Assembly (NCBI RefSeq): GCF_024508275.1
Contig: NZ_CP101989.1
Span: forward strand, 1,302,001 to 1,366,000
Direction: 5' to 3'
DNA: 64,000 nucleotides
Source: Cellulomonas wangsupingiae
Lineage (GTDB): Bacteria; Actinomycetota; Actinomycetes; Actinomycetales; Cellulomonadaceae
Shown here one piece after another: positions 54,358 to 63,773 of this stretch. The position numbers and the translations under genes are program-made. Position 1 is the first letter of the stretch. Each line of letters opens with the position of its first letter. Under the pieces are notes generated by a model. It worked only from the letters and a program-made list of their open reading frames with translations, did no database searches and had not been told where the DNA came from.

Positions 54358-56270
54358 CGAACGCACGACCAGCCGGACCCGACCCTGTCCTCTCGCGCGC
54401 GGTACGACGGCTGGTCGTGCTGGCCCTCGTCGTGGTCGTCGCGCTCGGCGTGATGCTGCTGGCGCCGCCCGTCGCGTTCGCCGCCGGCGCTCCCGGCGAC
54501 CTCACCGGCGGCCGGGAGATCACGCGCTACGACGTCACGGTCGAGGCAGCCGCCGACGGGACGGTGGCCGTCGCGATCGACCTGGACTTCGACTACGGCG
54601 ACGACCCCGGGCACGGCCCGTACCTGACGTTCCCCACGCGCGTGTCGTACGACGACGAGCAGGACCGCGTCTTCGAGTTCAGCGACGTGCGCGCGACGAG
54701 CCCCACGGGCGCCCCGGCCGACGTGAACCGCGAGGACGAGACGTCCGCGATGATCCTGCGGATCGGCGACGAGGACGTCGACGACGTCTCCGGCGTGCAG
54801 ACGTACCGGGTGGAGTTCACCGTCGACGGCTGGATCAACCCCGCCAACGCCCAGCACTCGGGCGACGAGCTGTACTGGAACGTCATCGGCCCGGGCTGGG
54901 AGATCCCCCTGTCGGACCTGTCCGTCACCGTCACGGGGCCGGCCACCGTCGAGGGCGTCGCGTGCTTCGTCGGCCCCGAGGGGTCGACGACGCCGTGCGG
55001 TTCCGCCACGTCCGCGGGTGACTCCGCGACGTTCACGCAGGACGTCGTCCCGGTCGGTGACCAGCTCACGACGGTCACGGGGTGGCCGGGCGGCACGTTC
55101 CCCGGCGTGCAGCCGATCCTGCGCGACAAGCCGGACCCGCTGCTGCCGCTGCGCCCCGCGAGCGTGGGCGGTGCGATCGCCGCCGCGATCGCGCTGCTGG
55201 GCGGCGGGCTGGCGGTGAGCAAGGTCCGCCGGACCGGCCGGGACCGCGCGTACCTGGGCCTGACCCCGGGCCTGCGACCGGCCGCGGGCATGGAGGTGCC
55301 GACCGGGCACCGCGACCGCCGCACGCCCGTGAGCGTGGAGTTCCAGCCGCCCGAGGGGACGCGGCCGGGCGAGATCGGCACGCTCGTCGACGAGAAGGCC
55401 GACCCCGTCGACGTGACCGCCACGATCATCGACCTGGCCGTGCGCGGCTGGTTGCGCATCGAGGAGGTGCCGCGCTCGAAGCCCGGGAAGAAGCCGAAGG
55501 ACTGGACGCTGGTGCGTCTGCGCTCCGGTGCCGAGGGCCTGCTGCCGTTCGAGGCGGCACTGCTCGACGACCTCTTCCGGAAGGGGGACGAGGTCCGGCT
55601 CTCGGAGCTGCGGACCACCTTCGCGACGTCCCTCGCCAAGGTGCAGAACATGATGTACGACCACGTGACCGGCGTGGGGTGGTTCCGGGCCAACCCCAAG
55701 AGCGTGCGCACCGCGTGGATCGTGGTCGGCATCCTCCTCCTCGTCGTCGGCGGGCTCGGCCTCATGGTCGGCATGGCGGTCGGCAGCGTGCCGGGGCTCG
55801 CACTCGTCGGCGTCGCGCTGCTGCTGGTCGGCGTCCTGGTCCTCGTGCTCAGCGGATCCGCACCGGCCCGCACGGCGGACGGGACCGCCGTCCTCGCCCA
55901 GGCACTCGGCTTCCGCCGCTACCTGGCGACGGCCGAGGCGAACCAGATCCGGTTCGAGGAGGGGCAGGACATCTTCAGCCGGTACCTGCCCTACGCGATC
56001 GTGTTCGGGCTCGCGGACCGCTGGTCGCGCGTGTTCGCGGAGCTCGCGGCCCAGGGCGTGGTGGTCGACGCCCCCACGTGGTACGTCGGTGCCTACTCGT
56101 ACAACGCCGGCTTCTGGGGTGCCGGGTTCATCGGTGCGATCGACCGGTTCGAGTCGATCACCACGGCGGCGATCACCGCGCCCACGCCCGGGACGTCGGG
56201 CGGCTCCGGGCTCGGCGGCGGTGGGTTCTCCGGCGGGGGCGTCGGCGGCGGGGGTGGCGGCGGCTGGTGA
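54354..56270 (+). CDS. DUF2207 predicted membrane protein
   Basis: This 638-residue protein has a signal-like N-terminal helix (about 22-45), an external beta-rich domain with the [17 protein letters not shown] start and two Cys, a transmembrane helix near 265-285, a cytoplasmic winged-helix-like part ([10 protein letters not shown]) and two close helices near 455-500 ([19 protein letters not shown]). The end is a [14 protein letters not shown] tail. This is the layout of DUF2207 proteins, with unknown function. GTG 54354 overlaps the smpB TGA. Confidence 0.85.
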   Translation: MTNARPAGPDPVLSRAVRRLVVLALVVVVALGVMLLAPPVAFAAGAPGDLTGGREITRYDVTVEAAADGTVAVAIDLDFDYGDDPGHGPYLTFPTRVSYDDEQDRVFEFSDVRATSPTGAPADVNREDETSAMILRIGDEDVDDVSGVQTYRVEFTVDGWINPANAQHSGDELYWNVIGPGWEIPLSDLSVTVTGPATVEGVACFVGPEGSTTPCGSATSAGDSATFTQDVVPVGDQLTTVTGWPGGTFPGVQPILRDKPDPLLPLRPASVGGAIAAAIALLGGGLAVSKVRRTGRDRAYLGLTPGLRPAAGMEVPTGHRDRRTPVSVEFQPPEGTRPGEIGTLVDEKADPVDVTATIIDLAVRGWLRIEEVPRSKPGKKPKDWTLVRLRSGAEGLLPFEAALLDDLFRKGDEVRLSELRTTFATSLAKVQNMMYDHVTGVGWFRANPKSVRTAWIVVGILLLVVGGLGLMVGMAVGSVPGLALVGVALLLVGVLVLVLSGSAPARTADGTAVLAQALGFRRYLATAEANQIRFEEGQDIFSRYLPYAIVFGLADRWSRVFAELAAQGVVVDAPTWYVGAYSYNAGFWGAGFIGAIDRFESITTAAITAPTPGTSGGSGLGGGGFSGGGVGGGGGGGW

Positions 56271-56375
56271 GCCGCCGGCCCGGCCCGGGCCACCACCTGC
56301 TGCCAGGTCGACGCGCGAGGTCGGTCTGCGACCGGTAGACATCACCCCGACGCGACGCGACGGGAGGACGGTGGT

Positions 56376-57989
56376 GTGACGGTGACGAGCGAACGCCGGC
56401 TCGAGGAGGCGGTGCACCGCGTGCTGGGAGAGGGCACGGCGCTGCGGCAGGCGCAGCGCGACGCCCTGGCCGGGCTGGACGGGCACGACACGCTCCTCGT
56501 CGCACGCACGGGGGCCGGCAAGACCGCGGTGTACGCGATCGCGACGCTCGTCGCGGCCCGGCTCACCGTCGTCGTCTCACCGCTGATCGCGCTGCAGCGC
56601 GACCAGGAGCGCGCGCTGCGGGAGTCGGGCCTGCGGGTCGCCTCCGTGAGCTCGGCCCGCACCGCCCGCCAGCAGCGCGAGGCGATCACGGCGGCCGCGT
56701 CCGGGCGGCTCGACGTGCTCCTGCTGGGGCCGGAGCAGCTGCAGCGGGAGGTCGTGCTCACGGCGCTGACGGACGCGGACGTCGGCCTCGTCGTCGTCGA
56801 CGAGGCGCACTGCGTCGCCGAGTGGGGTCACGACTTCCGCCCGGACTACCTGCTCGTCGGAGCCGCGACCCGACGGCTCGGTGCGCCGCGCATCCTCGCC
56901 CTGACGGCGACGGCGTCGACGCACGTGCGGGACGAGATCGTCCGCCGCCTCGGCATGCGCGAGCCCCGCGTCCTCGTGCACGACGCGGACCGTCCCAACA
57001 TCTGGCTCGGCGCGCGGCCCGCCGCGTCCGACGACGAGCGCGACGCCACCGTCCGTGCGCTCGTGGCCGAGGAGCCCGGAGCCGTCATCGTCTACGCCCG
57101 CACCCGGGCGCACTGCGAGCGCCTCGCGGAGCGGCTCGCCGACGTGCGGCCCGCGACGGTCTACCACGCGGGGCTGCCCGCGGACGAGCGCGCCGCGACC
57201 CAGGACCGGTTCCTGTCCGGCAGGACCGACCTCGTCGTCGCGACGTCGGCCTTCGGCATGGGGATCGACCGTCCCGACGTCCGGCTCGTCGTGCACGCCG
57301 GTGCCCCGACGACCCTCGACCAGTACTACCAGGAGGTCGGCCGGGCGGGTCGCGACGGGGAGCCGGCGCGCGCGCTCGTCGTCCACCGCGCCGAGGACCA
57401 CGCGCTCGCCCGCTACCAGCGAGCGGGCGGCGGACCGCGGCCGAGCACGCTGACGCGCGTCCTGGAGGCCCTCGCGGAGGGTCCGGGCGACCAGGCGGTG
57501 CTCGCACGGCGCGCCGGTCTGGCGCGGCGCACGGTCGCACGTGCGGTCGCCGCGCTCGAGCGCGTGGGGGCCGTGCGTCTCGTCGACGGGCGCACGGCGC
57601 TCGTCGAGGGCGCGGACCCTCATGCCGCCCTCGTCGCGGTGCACGACGAGGCCGCGCGGCGGGCGCGGCTCGAGGCGTCGCGCGTCGAGCTGGTGCGGTC
57701 CTACACCGACACGACGGACTGCCGGCGGCGGCTGCTGCTGGAGCTGCTGGGCGAGGAGCGGACCGAGCCGTGCGGTCGGTGCGACAGCTGCGACGCGGGC
57801 ACGTCGCTCGCCGTCGCGCCGCAGCGCGTGCGGCCCGGCCAGGAGGTGCGCCACCGCGAGTTCGGCCCGGGCACCGTGAGCGTGGTGGAGCCGGAGCGGG
57901 TCACCGTCCTCTTCGAGGAGCGCGGCTACGTGACGCTCGACACGCAGATCGCGCTGGACTCCGAGCTGCTGTCGCTGACGAGCCGCTGA
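56376..57989 (+). CDS. RecQ-family ATP-dependent DNA helicase (short form)
   Basis: This 537-residue superfamily 2 helicase unwinds DNA in 3'-5' direction. Motifs: LVARTGAGKTAVYAIATLV (I), VVSPLIALQRDQ (Ia), VVVDEAHCVAEWGHDFRPDYL (II, DEAH), ALTATAS (III), ATSAFGMGIDRPDVRLVVH (V) and QYYQEVGRAGRDG (VI). A zinc-binding subdomain ends in TEPCGRCDSCDAG (about 460-475), followed by a C-terminal beta domain. The HRDC domain of full-length RecQ is missing. GTG 56376 has GGGAGGA upstream. It is a single gene. Confidence 0.88.
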   Translation: MTVTSERRLEEAVHRVLGEGTALRQAQRDALAGLDGHDTLLVARTGAGKTAVYAIATLVAARLTVVVSPLIALQRDQERALRESGLRVASVSSARTARQQREAITAAASGRLDVLLLGPEQLQREVVLTALTDADVGLVVVDEAHCVAEWGHDFRPDYLLVGAATRRLGAPRILALTATASTHVRDEIVRRLGMREPRVLVHDADRPNIWLGARPAASDDERDATVRALVAEEPGAVIVYARTRAHCERLAERLADVRPATVYHAGLPADERAATQDRFLSGRTDLVVATSAFGMGIDRPDVRLVVHAGAPTTLDQYYQEVGRAGRDGEPARALVVHRAEDHALARYQRAGGGPRPSTLTRVLEALAEGPGDQAVLARRAGLARRTVARAVAALERVGAVRLVDGRTALVEGADPHAALVAVHDEAARRARLEASRVELVRSYTDTTDCRRRLLLELLGEERTEPCGRCDSCDAGTSLAVAPQRVRPGQEVRHREFGPGTVSVVEPERVTVLFEERGYVTLDTQIALDSELLSLTSR

Positions 57990-58070
57990 GCGCGTCGCGC
58001 CCGCGCCAGCGGTTGCCGTGCCACGACCGGTCCCGCACCGTGGATCCAGACGTGACGAGGAGGCGCCCGC

Positions 58071-58307
58071 ATGAGCACACCCACGAGTCCTGACCCCGAC
58101 CCCGCGAACACGCCGGGGCTCGAGCCCGGAGGGTCCGTGACCCCCGGCGACACGCCGCCGGGGGAGTCGTCGACATCAGGCGCCGTGCCGCAGCAGCCGG
58201 ACACCGGCTCGCGCGGCGCGAGCTGGGCCGCGTACATCGTCATCGGGGTGGTCGTGGTGTTCGTCGCCCTCTTCTTCGTCGGGTACGCCATCGGGCTCGC
58301 GGACTGA
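58071..58307 (+). CDS. DUF6480-like small membrane protein
   Basis: This 78-residue protein starts with a Pro-rich stretch (PDPDPANTPGLEPGGSVTPGDTPPGESSTSG) that is characteristic of the actinobacterial DUF6480 group, then one C-terminal helix (AAYIVIGVVVVFVALFFVGYAIG). It has GAGGAGG a few bases before its ATG. Function is unknown. Confidence 0.7.
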   Translation: MSTPTSPDPDPANTPGLEPGGSVTPGDTPPGESSTSGAVPQQPDTGSRGASWAAYIVIGVVVVFVALFFVGYAIGLAD

Positions 58308-58352
58308 CACCGTCCGGACCTTCGGCCCAGGTCCCGGCGCCGGCGGTCGCCC

Positions 58353-58358
58353 TACGCT
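58353..58358 (+). promoter_or_regulatory. -10 box (TACGCT) for the YwiC-like gene
   Basis: TACGCT ends six bases before ATG 58365, the leaderless pattern. Confidence 0.5.
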
Positions 58359-58364
58359 GCCGGG

Positions 58365-59138
58365 ATGAGCACCCGGTCGGCCCCCGTGCGCACGCCCCGG
58401 CCGACCCGGCGTCGCCTCGGCCCGGGGTGGGTGCCGCGGCAGCACGGGGCGTGGGCGATGCTCGTCGTCCCGCCGGTCGTCGGCGGCGTGGTCGGCGGGT
58501 GGTCCTGGCGGCACGTGCTGCTGCTCTTCGCCTGGCTCGTCGGGTACCTCGCGTACCACGCCGCCGGGCTGTGGCTGCGGTCGGGACGCAAGGCCCGGTA
58601 CCGGGCGCCCCTCGTCGCGTACGGCGCGTCGGCCCTCGTCCTGCTCGCGGTGCTGCTGGCGGTCGCGCCCGGCCTCCTGGTCTGGGCGCCGGTGTTCGCG
58701 CCGCTGCTCGCCGTCAGTCTCGTGGCGTCGCTGCGCCGTGCCGACCGGTCGTGGTGGAACGACGGGGTGACGGTCGTGGCGGCGGCCCTGCTCACCCCGG
58801 TCGCGGCCGGTCTGGGCACCGGCGACCCGGCGCCGGCGACGGTGTGGACGGCCACGGCCGTGCTCGGCGTCTACTTCCTCGGCACCGTCCCGTACGTGAA
58901 GTCGCTGATCCGTGAGCGGGACGACCCCCGGGTGCGGCACGCCTCGATCGGCTACCACCTCGGCGCCGCCGTGGCCGGGCTGCTCGTCGACCCGCTGCTG
59001 GGTGTGGTCGGCGCGCTGCTGGCCCTGCGCGCGTGGCTGGTGCCGCGCCGCTGGCCGCACGCGCGGCCGGCCGCCATCGGCGCCGGCGAGGTCGTCGCCA
59101 CGCTTCTCGTCACCGTGGCGCTGCTCGTGACCGTCTGA
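58365..59138 (+). CDS. YwiC-like membrane protein
   Basis: This 257-residue protein has about eight hydrophobic segments and the family signature GPGWVPRQHGAWAMLVVPPVVGG near residues 21-43, followed by YHAAGLWLRSGRKARYRAP and VPYVKSLIRERDDPRVR. YwiC-like proteins are found in Bacillus and actinobacteria, in some cases beside nitrate or anaerobic genes, with unknown function. The ending LVTVALLVTV is an uninterrupted hydrophobic tail. It is convergent with the ligase gene. Confidence 0.78.
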   Translation: MSTRSAPVRTPRPTRRRLGPGWVPRQHGAWAMLVVPPVVGGVVGGWSWRHVLLLFAWLVGYLAYHAAGLWLRSGRKARYRAPLVAYGASALVLLAVLLAVAPGLLVWAPVFAPLLAVSLVASLRRADRSWWNDGVTVVAAALLTPVAAGLGTGDPAPATVWTATAVLGVYFLGTVPYVKSLIRERDDPRVRHASIGYHLGAAVAGLLVDPLLGVVGALLALRAWLVPRRWPHARPAAIGAGEVVATLLVTVALLVTV

Positions 59139-59157
59139 CGCCGGCCACCACGACCCG

Positions 59158-60219
59158 TCAGGGGCGGAGCACCTGCGCGAGGTCGTACCCGACCGGCTCG
59201 TCGAGCTGCGCGTACGTGCACGACCGCGGGTCGCGGTCCGGGCGCCACCGGCGGAACTGCGCGGTGTGCCGGAACCGGTCGCCCTCCATGTGGTCGTACG
59301 CGACCTCGACGACCAGGTCGGGGCGCAGCGGCACGAACGACAGGTCCTTGCCGCCGCTCCACCGGCTCACGCCGCCGGGCATGCGACGGTCGGCGTGGGC
59401 GGACTGGTCGGCCCACGCCCCCCAGGGGTGGTCCGCCAGGTCGACGTCCCGGTAGGGCGCGAGGTCGTCGAGCAGCGTGCGGCGGCGGGCCATCGGGAAC
59501 GACGCGCTGACGCCGACGTGCTGCAGGTGGCCCTCGTCGTTCCACAGGCCCAGCAGCAGCGAGCCGACGACGTCGCCGGACTTGTGCCACCGGAACCCGG
59601 CGACCACGCAGTCGGCCGTCCGCTCGTGCTTGATCTTGAACATCGCCCGCTTGTCCGGCTGGTACGGCGCGTCCAAGGGCTTGGCGACGACGCCGTCGAG
59701 GCCCGCGCCCTCGAACTGGGTGAACCAGCGCTGCGCCTCGGCCATGTCACCGGTGGCGCGCGTCACGTGCACGGGTGGGCTCGCGTCGGCCAGGGCCTCG
59801 ACGAGACGGGCCCGGCGCTCGCGGAACGGGCGGCGCGTCAGGTCCTCGTCACCGACGGCGAGCAGGTCGAACGCGACGAACGACGTCGGCGTCTGCTCCG
59901 CCAGGAGCTTGACGCGGCTGGCCGCCGGGTGGATGCGCTGCTGGAGCGCGTCGAAGTCGAGACGGTCGCCCGTCACCAGGACGATCTCGCCGTCGACGAC
60001 GCAGCGGTCCGGCAGGTTCGCCTTGAGCTGCTCGACCAGCTCGGGGAAGTACCGCGTCATCGGCTTCTCGTTGCGGCTGCCGAGCTCCACGTCGTCGCCG
60101 TCGCGGAACACGATGGTGCGGAACCCGTCCCACTTCGGCTCGACGTGTCCGGTGTCGGGGATCTCCTTCACCGACTTGGCGAGCATCGGCGCGACGGGCG
60201 GCATCACCGGCAGGTCCAT
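59158..60219 (-). CDS. ATP-dependent DNA ligase (LigC type)
   Basis: This 353-residue ligase seals DNA nicks with ATP. The adenylation motif is EPKWDGFRTIVFRDGD with the active Lys (about 28), then ELGSRNEKPMTRYFPEL, VVDGEIVLV, FVAFDLLAV and EGLDGVVAKPL-type DGVVAKPLDAPYQPDKRAMFKIKH. An OB domain follows (ADCVVAGFRWHKSGDVVGSLLLGLW). Length and domain set match mycobacterial LigC, used in repair rather than replication. ATG 60219 is chosen. No ku gene is adjacent, so it is not an obvious end-joining pair. Confidence 0.9.
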   Translation of the reverse strand: MDLPVMPPVAPMLAKSVKEIPDTGHVEPKWDGFRTIVFRDGDDVELGSRNEKPMTRYFPELVEQLKANLPDRCVVDGEIVLVTGDRLDFDALQQRIHPAASRVKLLAEQTPTSFVAFDLLAVGDEDLTRRPFRERRARLVEALADASPPVHVTRATGDMAEAQRWFTQFEGAGLDGVVAKPLDAPYQPDKRAMFKIKHERTADCVVAGFRWHKSGDVVGSLLLGLWNDEGHLQHVGVSASFPMARRRTLLDDLAPYRDVDLADHPWGAWADQSAHADRRMPGGVSRWSGGKDLSFVPLRPDLVVEVAYDHMEGDRFRHTAQFRRWRPDRDPRSCTYAQLDEPVGYDLAQVLRP

Positions 60220-60352
60220 GAGGCCATCGTGGAGCAGAGCACCGACACCTGCACAGGTGGGACCTAGGTCGATCTCAGTGCCCTCCAGGATCGGGGAGGT
60301 GTCATGGCATGCATGAGGCGCCGTCGGGGCGCCGACGGGAAGGAGCAGCAGC

Positions 60353-60901
60353 ATGGAGGACACGAGCAAGAAGCGCCCGGCCGGTGCCGCGGCGACCCCC
60401 GGGACGACGCCCGCGGCGACCGAGCAGCCGACGGTCGCGCAGCCGACGGTGCCCGTCACGGAGTCGGCTCCGGCAGGGCACCCCGTCGAGCCCACGGTGA
60501 AGGAGCGCAAGGGGCGCAGCCTCAGCGTGCTGGCGACGTCGCTGATCGGGGGCGGCGCACTGGTGCTGGGTCTGGCCCTCGGTGGTGGTGCGGTGGCGCT
60601 CGCCACGCACGACGGCCACGGCGACGGGCACGGCATGCACCAGGAGGGCCCGCGTGGTGGGGCCCCGCAGGACGAGTTCGGCGGTCAGCGGCCGGGCGGC
60701 CCCGGCGACCGCGGCCCGTCCGGCGGCCTCGACGAGGGCGGCTCGGAGGGCAGGACGCACACGCGCCCCGACGAGCGCTCGGACGCTCCCGCCGAGGAGC
60801 GGTCCGGCCGGTCCTCGCGTGAGCGCGGACCGCAGGACGGGCCCTCCGACGGCTCGTCGCAGGAGGCCACGCCGGAGCAGGAGCCGTCCGGGCAGGCGTG
60901 A
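60353..60901 (+). CDS. Low-complexity single-pass membrane protein
   Basis: This 182-residue protein has a Thr/Pro-rich cytoplasmic start, one helix (SVLATSLIGGGALVLGLALGGGAVALATH, about 60-88), a short histidine-rich stretch (DGHGDGHGMH) and a Gly/Arg/Glu-rich tail of low complexity. The His cluster after the helix might bind metal. GGAGCAGCAGC precedes ATG 60353. No family recognised. Confidence 0.6.
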   Translation: MEDTSKKRPAGAAATPGTTPAATEQPTVAQPTVPVTESAPAGHPVEPTVKERKGRSLSVLATSLIGGGALVLGLALGGGAVALATHDGHGDGHGMHQEGPRGGAPQDEFGGQRPGGPGDRGPSGGLDEGGSEGRTHTRPDERSDAPAEERSGRSSRERGPQDGPSDGSSQEATPEQEPSGQA

Positions 60902-60941
60902 CGCGCCCGTCCGCGGCCGGTGCACGGGAGGGGGAATGGCC

Positions 60942-60971
60942 GTGACGGTGCCCGGCGTTGTGACGTACGCT
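60942..60971 (+). promoter_or_regulatory. Candidate ssrA promoter
   Basis: GTGACG (60942-60947) and TACGCT (60966-60971) are spaced by 18 bases and would start a precursor about 50 bases before the mature tmRNA end. Confidence 0.45.
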
Positions 60972-61030
60972 GGGCCACGCCGGCCGCCCTGCCAGGGTGG
61001 ACGGCGATCTTGACAAGTGCATACACCCAT

Positions 61031-61395
61031 GGGGGTGATCGGTTTCGACGGTGATCGTCGAGCCAGGTGAAGCGGGTCGAGGATGCACGGTTATCTCGTA
61101 AACGCTCCGTGCAACTCATAGGTGCCGATTCCAAGCGCACCGACTTCGCCCTCGCCGCCTGAGCGAGGCTTCGAAGTCCGTCGGCCTAGACACGCTCTCG
61201 GTCTAGTTCCCGGCGTCATCTAGAGAGCCACTGCTGTCCGTCCTCGTCGGTGGGGCGGGCGGGACTCTTAGCCGACTGAGCCCGTCCACGTCTTGTCCGC
61301 GTGATCGTGGGGGCTGAGAAAATCTACTGCGGACTGCACCCGGAGAAGCCCTGGTCCCACGTCATCGGACGCGGGTTCGATTCCCGCCACCTCCA
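61031..61395 (+). ncRNA. ssrA: Transfer-messenger RNA (tmRNA)
   Basis: The RNA starts GGGGGTGATCGGTTTCGACG and ends GGGTTCGATTCCCGCCACC plus TCC-A. The ends pair as an acceptor stem (GGGGGTG with CACCTCC) and the T-arm sequence GGGTTCGATTCCC is canonical. The tag frame at 61124-61162 encodes ADSKRTDFALAA followed by TGA, a typical actinobacterial tag ending in ALAA for proteolysis. The terminal CCA is not encoded (the next bases are CGT) and must be added by nucleotidyltransferase. SmpB is encoded at 53881. It acts in rescuing stalled ribosomes. Confidence 0.95.
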
Positions 61396-61400
61396 CGTCA

Positions 61401-61434
61401 GAAGGCCGTCGTCCTGTTCGGGACGGCGGCCTTC
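61401..61434 (+). terminator. ssrA terminator hairpin
   Basis: A 14-base-pair stem (GAAGGCCGTCGTCC with one U-G pair) and TGTTCG loop begins six bases after the tmRNA end. Confidence 0.75.
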
Positions 61435-61566
61435 GTCGTGCTGCGCCCGTCCAGCCGGTCCGACGTACGGCCGGATCGCCGCCCGTATCCGCGCCGGTCC
61501 TGCATCGACGCGCTCACCGACCCCATGCCCGCGGCGCCAGGGACGGGCACGGCGGCGGCGAGCAGG

Positions 61567-62328
61567 TCACACGCCGCCCGGCACCAGGTCCTGCTCCCCG
61601 CCCGCCAGCCGGTACACGGACACGTGCGATCGCGACTCGGCCGTGAAGGGCTCGCCCGTCCAGTCGGCGTGCCGGCTCTCGAGCGCGAAGCCGGCGAGCT
61701 GCGCCATGAGGTCGAGCTCGGCCGGCCAGACGTAGCGGTGCGAGGTCCTGGTCACGCGGGCCGAGCGGTCCTCGTCGAAGTGGACGTGGTGGGACACGAT
61801 GCGCTGCTGCAGCACGTCGTACGTGTCGATGCCGAGGTACCCCGGCTCGTCGTGCCAGACGTCCGCGGTCGAACCGGGCGGCAGGGAGCGCAGCCGGGGC
61901 ACCCACAGCTCGATGACGAAGCGTCCCCCCGGTGCCAGGTGCCGGGCCGCGTTCCGGAAGCACGCGACCTGCTCGGCCTGGGTGAGCAGGTTCGAGATCG
62001 TGTTGAAGACGAGGTACGCCAGGGTGAAGCGGCCGGGAGCACGCACGGTCGCCATGTCGCCCACCACGACCGGGATCGCCGCCTCGTCGACCTTCGTGCG
62101 CAGCTGCTCGACCATGGCCGGGGACAGCTCGATGCCGGTGACCGGGACGCCGCGCTGTGCCAGCGGCACGGCGACGCGGCCGGTGCCGATCGCCAGCTCC
62201 AGCGCCGGGCCGTCACCGGCGAGCTCGGCGAGCCGCTCGACGGTCGGCCCGAGCACCTCGGGAGCGAACATGCCGGTGCCCGGGTTGTCGTACGAGCGGG
62301 CCATCTCCTCGTCCCACGCGTGTGCCAT
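61567..62328 (-). CDS. Class I SAM-dependent methyltransferase
   Basis: This 253-residue methyltransferase starts AHAWDEEMARSYD and has SAM motif I ALELAIGTGRVAVPLAQRG (about 42-60), GIELSPAMVEQL, VVGDMATVRAPGRFTLAYLVFNTISNLLTQ and the motif III region RHLAPGGRFVIELWVP. These features follow a common actinobacterial type-11/25 group of unknown substrate. ATG 62328 is chosen over GTG 62337, which would be covered by the ribosome site. It is a single gene. Confidence 0.82.
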   Translation of the reverse strand: MAHAWDEEMARSYDNPGTGMFAPEVLGPTVERLAELAGDGPALELAIGTGRVAVPLAQRGVPVTGIELSPAMVEQLRTKVDEAAIPVVVGDMATVRAPGRFTLAYLVFNTISNLLTQAEQVACFRNAARHLAPGGRFVIELWVPRLRSLPPGSTADVWHDEPGYLGIDTYDVLQQRIVSHHVHFDEDRSARVTRTSHRYVWPAELDLMAQLAGFALESRHADWTGEPFTAESRSHVSVYRLAGGEQDLVPGGV

Positions 62329-62463
62329 GGCTCCCACCGTGGCCCCGGGCGGCGGCCGTCACCAGCGATTAAGCGTCGCCAGTCGGACGGCCCAGAAGGC
62401 CCACGTCCGCGTCGAGCCCCCGCCGTGCGCAGCCGGGGTGACAGCCGTCGTCCGCCGGTGGGC

Positions 62464-62469
62464 TAGGTT
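62464..62469 (+). promoter_or_regulatory. -10 box (TAGGTT) for the uORF-flavoprotein transcript
   Basis: TAGGTT ends six bases before GTG 62476, so transcription should start at this codon. Confidence 0.5.
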
Positions 62470-62475
62470 CGCCCG

Positions 62476-62514
62476 GTGCCGACACACCACCCGCGCGGAC
62501 GGTCCCGCCGTTGA
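62476..62514 (+). CDS. 12-codon upstream ORF overlapping the flavoprotein start
   Basis: GTG 62476 opens the peptide MPTHHPRGRSRR and its TGA (62512-62514) overlaps the TTG start of the flavoprotein at 62511 (TTGA). As the mRNA appears leaderless and no ribosome site precedes the TTG, the uORF may deliver ribosomes by termination-reinitiation. A regulatory role for the His/Arg codons is possible but untested. Confidence 0.4.
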   Translation: MPTHHPRGRSRR

Positions 62515-63758
62515 GCACCGCGACCGTCGTCGGCGGCGGACCGGCAGGGCTCATCGCCGCCGAGGTGCTGGCGCGTGCCGGCGTGGACGTCACGGTGCAC
62601 GACCGCATGCCGTCGGTGGGGCGCAAGTTCCTGCTGGCCGGCCACGGTGGCCTGAACATCACGCACACCGAGGGGCGGGACGCCTTCCTCGCCCGGTACG
62701 GCGCCTCGGCGGACCGGCTGCGGCCGATGCTCGACGTGTTCGGCCCGGAGGACCTGCGCGCATGGTGCGCAGGGCTGGGGGAGCCGACGGTCGTCGGGAC
62801 GAGCGGGCGGGTCTTCCCGCGCTCGTTCCGCGCGACGCCCCTGATGCGGGCGTGGCTCGCGCGGTTGACCGGCCTCGGGGTGCGGATCGAGAAGCGGCAG
62901 CGGTGGGACGGGTGGTCGTCCGACGGCGCGTCGCGGTTCACGGGTGCCGACGGCACGACGACCGAGGTCGGCGGTGACGTGACGGTGCTCGCGCTGGGTG
63001 GCGCGTCCTGGCCGCGGCTGGGCGCCGACGGTGGCTGGGCCGGCCCGTTCACGGAGCGCGGGATCGCGGTCACGTCGCTGCGCGCGGCCAACGTCGGCGT
63101 CAGGGTGGGATGGACCGAGGTGTTCGCGCAGCGGTTCGCCGGCACGCCGCTGAAGAACGTCGCGCTGACGGTCCGCGGGCGTCCGGCACCCGTCCGTGGC
63201 GACGCGATGCTCACCCGCACGGGCCTCGAAGGTGGCCCGGTGTATGCCATCGGTGCCGCGATCCGGCAGGCGCTCGACGCGGACGGCCGCTGCGTCGTCG
63301 AGATCGACCTGCGCCCCGACCTCACCGTCGCCCAGCTCGACGAACGGCTCCGGCGGCGCCGCCCGAAGGACTCGGGCTCGTCCTGGCTGCGCCGAACGGT
63401 GGGCCTGGACCCTGCGGCGATCGGGCTGCTGCGCGAGGCCGACGCGGGCACCCTGCCGTCCTCCGGGGTCGCGGAGCGGATCAAGGCCGTGCCCGTCGTG
63501 GTGACGGGCACCATGCCGATCGAGAAGGCGATCTCGACCGCGGGCGGCATCGCGTGGTCGCAGGTCGACGAGTCGCTGATGCTGCGCGCGCTGCCGGGCA
63601 CGTTCGTCGCCGGGGAGATGCTCGACTGGGAGGCGCCGACCGGCGGCTACCTGCTGCAGGCGTCGTTCAGCACGGGCGTCGTCGCGGCCCGCGGTGCGTT
63701 GGCGCGGCTCGGGGTGGCACCGTCGGGTCACGGCCTCGAAGGTCCCGCGCACGCCTGA
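62511..63758 (+). CDS. FAD-dependent oxidoreductase (TIGR03862 / YhiN-like)
   Basis: This 415-residue flavoprotein has the Rossmann start ATVVGGGPAGLIAAEVLARAGVDVTVHDRM (residues 3-32) and SVGRKFLLAGHGGLNITHTE, the family-specific block. GTSGRVFPRSFRATPLMRAWL and VLALGGASWPRLGADGGW follow. The end GTFVAGEMLDWEAPTGGYLLQASFSTGVVAARGA closes the FAD site. This is the TIGR03862/HI0933 group of aminoacetone oxidase-like proteins with unknown substrate. TTG 62511 is used as start because no ATG/GTG precedes the FAD motif in frame. Confidence 0.88.
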   Translation: MSTATVVGGGPAGLIAAEVLARAGVDVTVHDRMPSVGRKFLLAGHGGLNITHTEGRDAFLARYGASADRLRPMLDVFGPEDLRAWCAGLGEPTVVGTSGRVFPRSFRATPLMRAWLARLTGLGVRIEKRQRWDGWSSDGASRFTGADGTTTEVGGDVTVLALGGASWPRLGADGGWAGPFTERGIAVTSLRAANVGVRVGWTEVFAQRFAGTPLKNVALTVRGRPAPVRGDAMLTRTGLEGGPVYAIGAAIRQALDADGRCVVEIDLRPDLTVAQLDERLRRRRPKDSGSSWLRRTVGLDPAAIGLLREADAGTLPSSGVAERIKAVPVVVTGTMPIEKAISTAGGIAWSQVDESLMLRALPGTFVAGEMLDWEAPTGGYLLQASFSTGVVAARGALARLGVAPSGHGLEGPAHA

Positions 63759-63773
63759 CGGCGGTCGGCGCCG

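Noticed and set aside
61010..61015. TTGACA as the -35 box of ssrA
   Set aside because: It lies only 15 bases before the mature tmRNA end, leaving no room for a -10 box; the pair at 60942-60971 is better placed.
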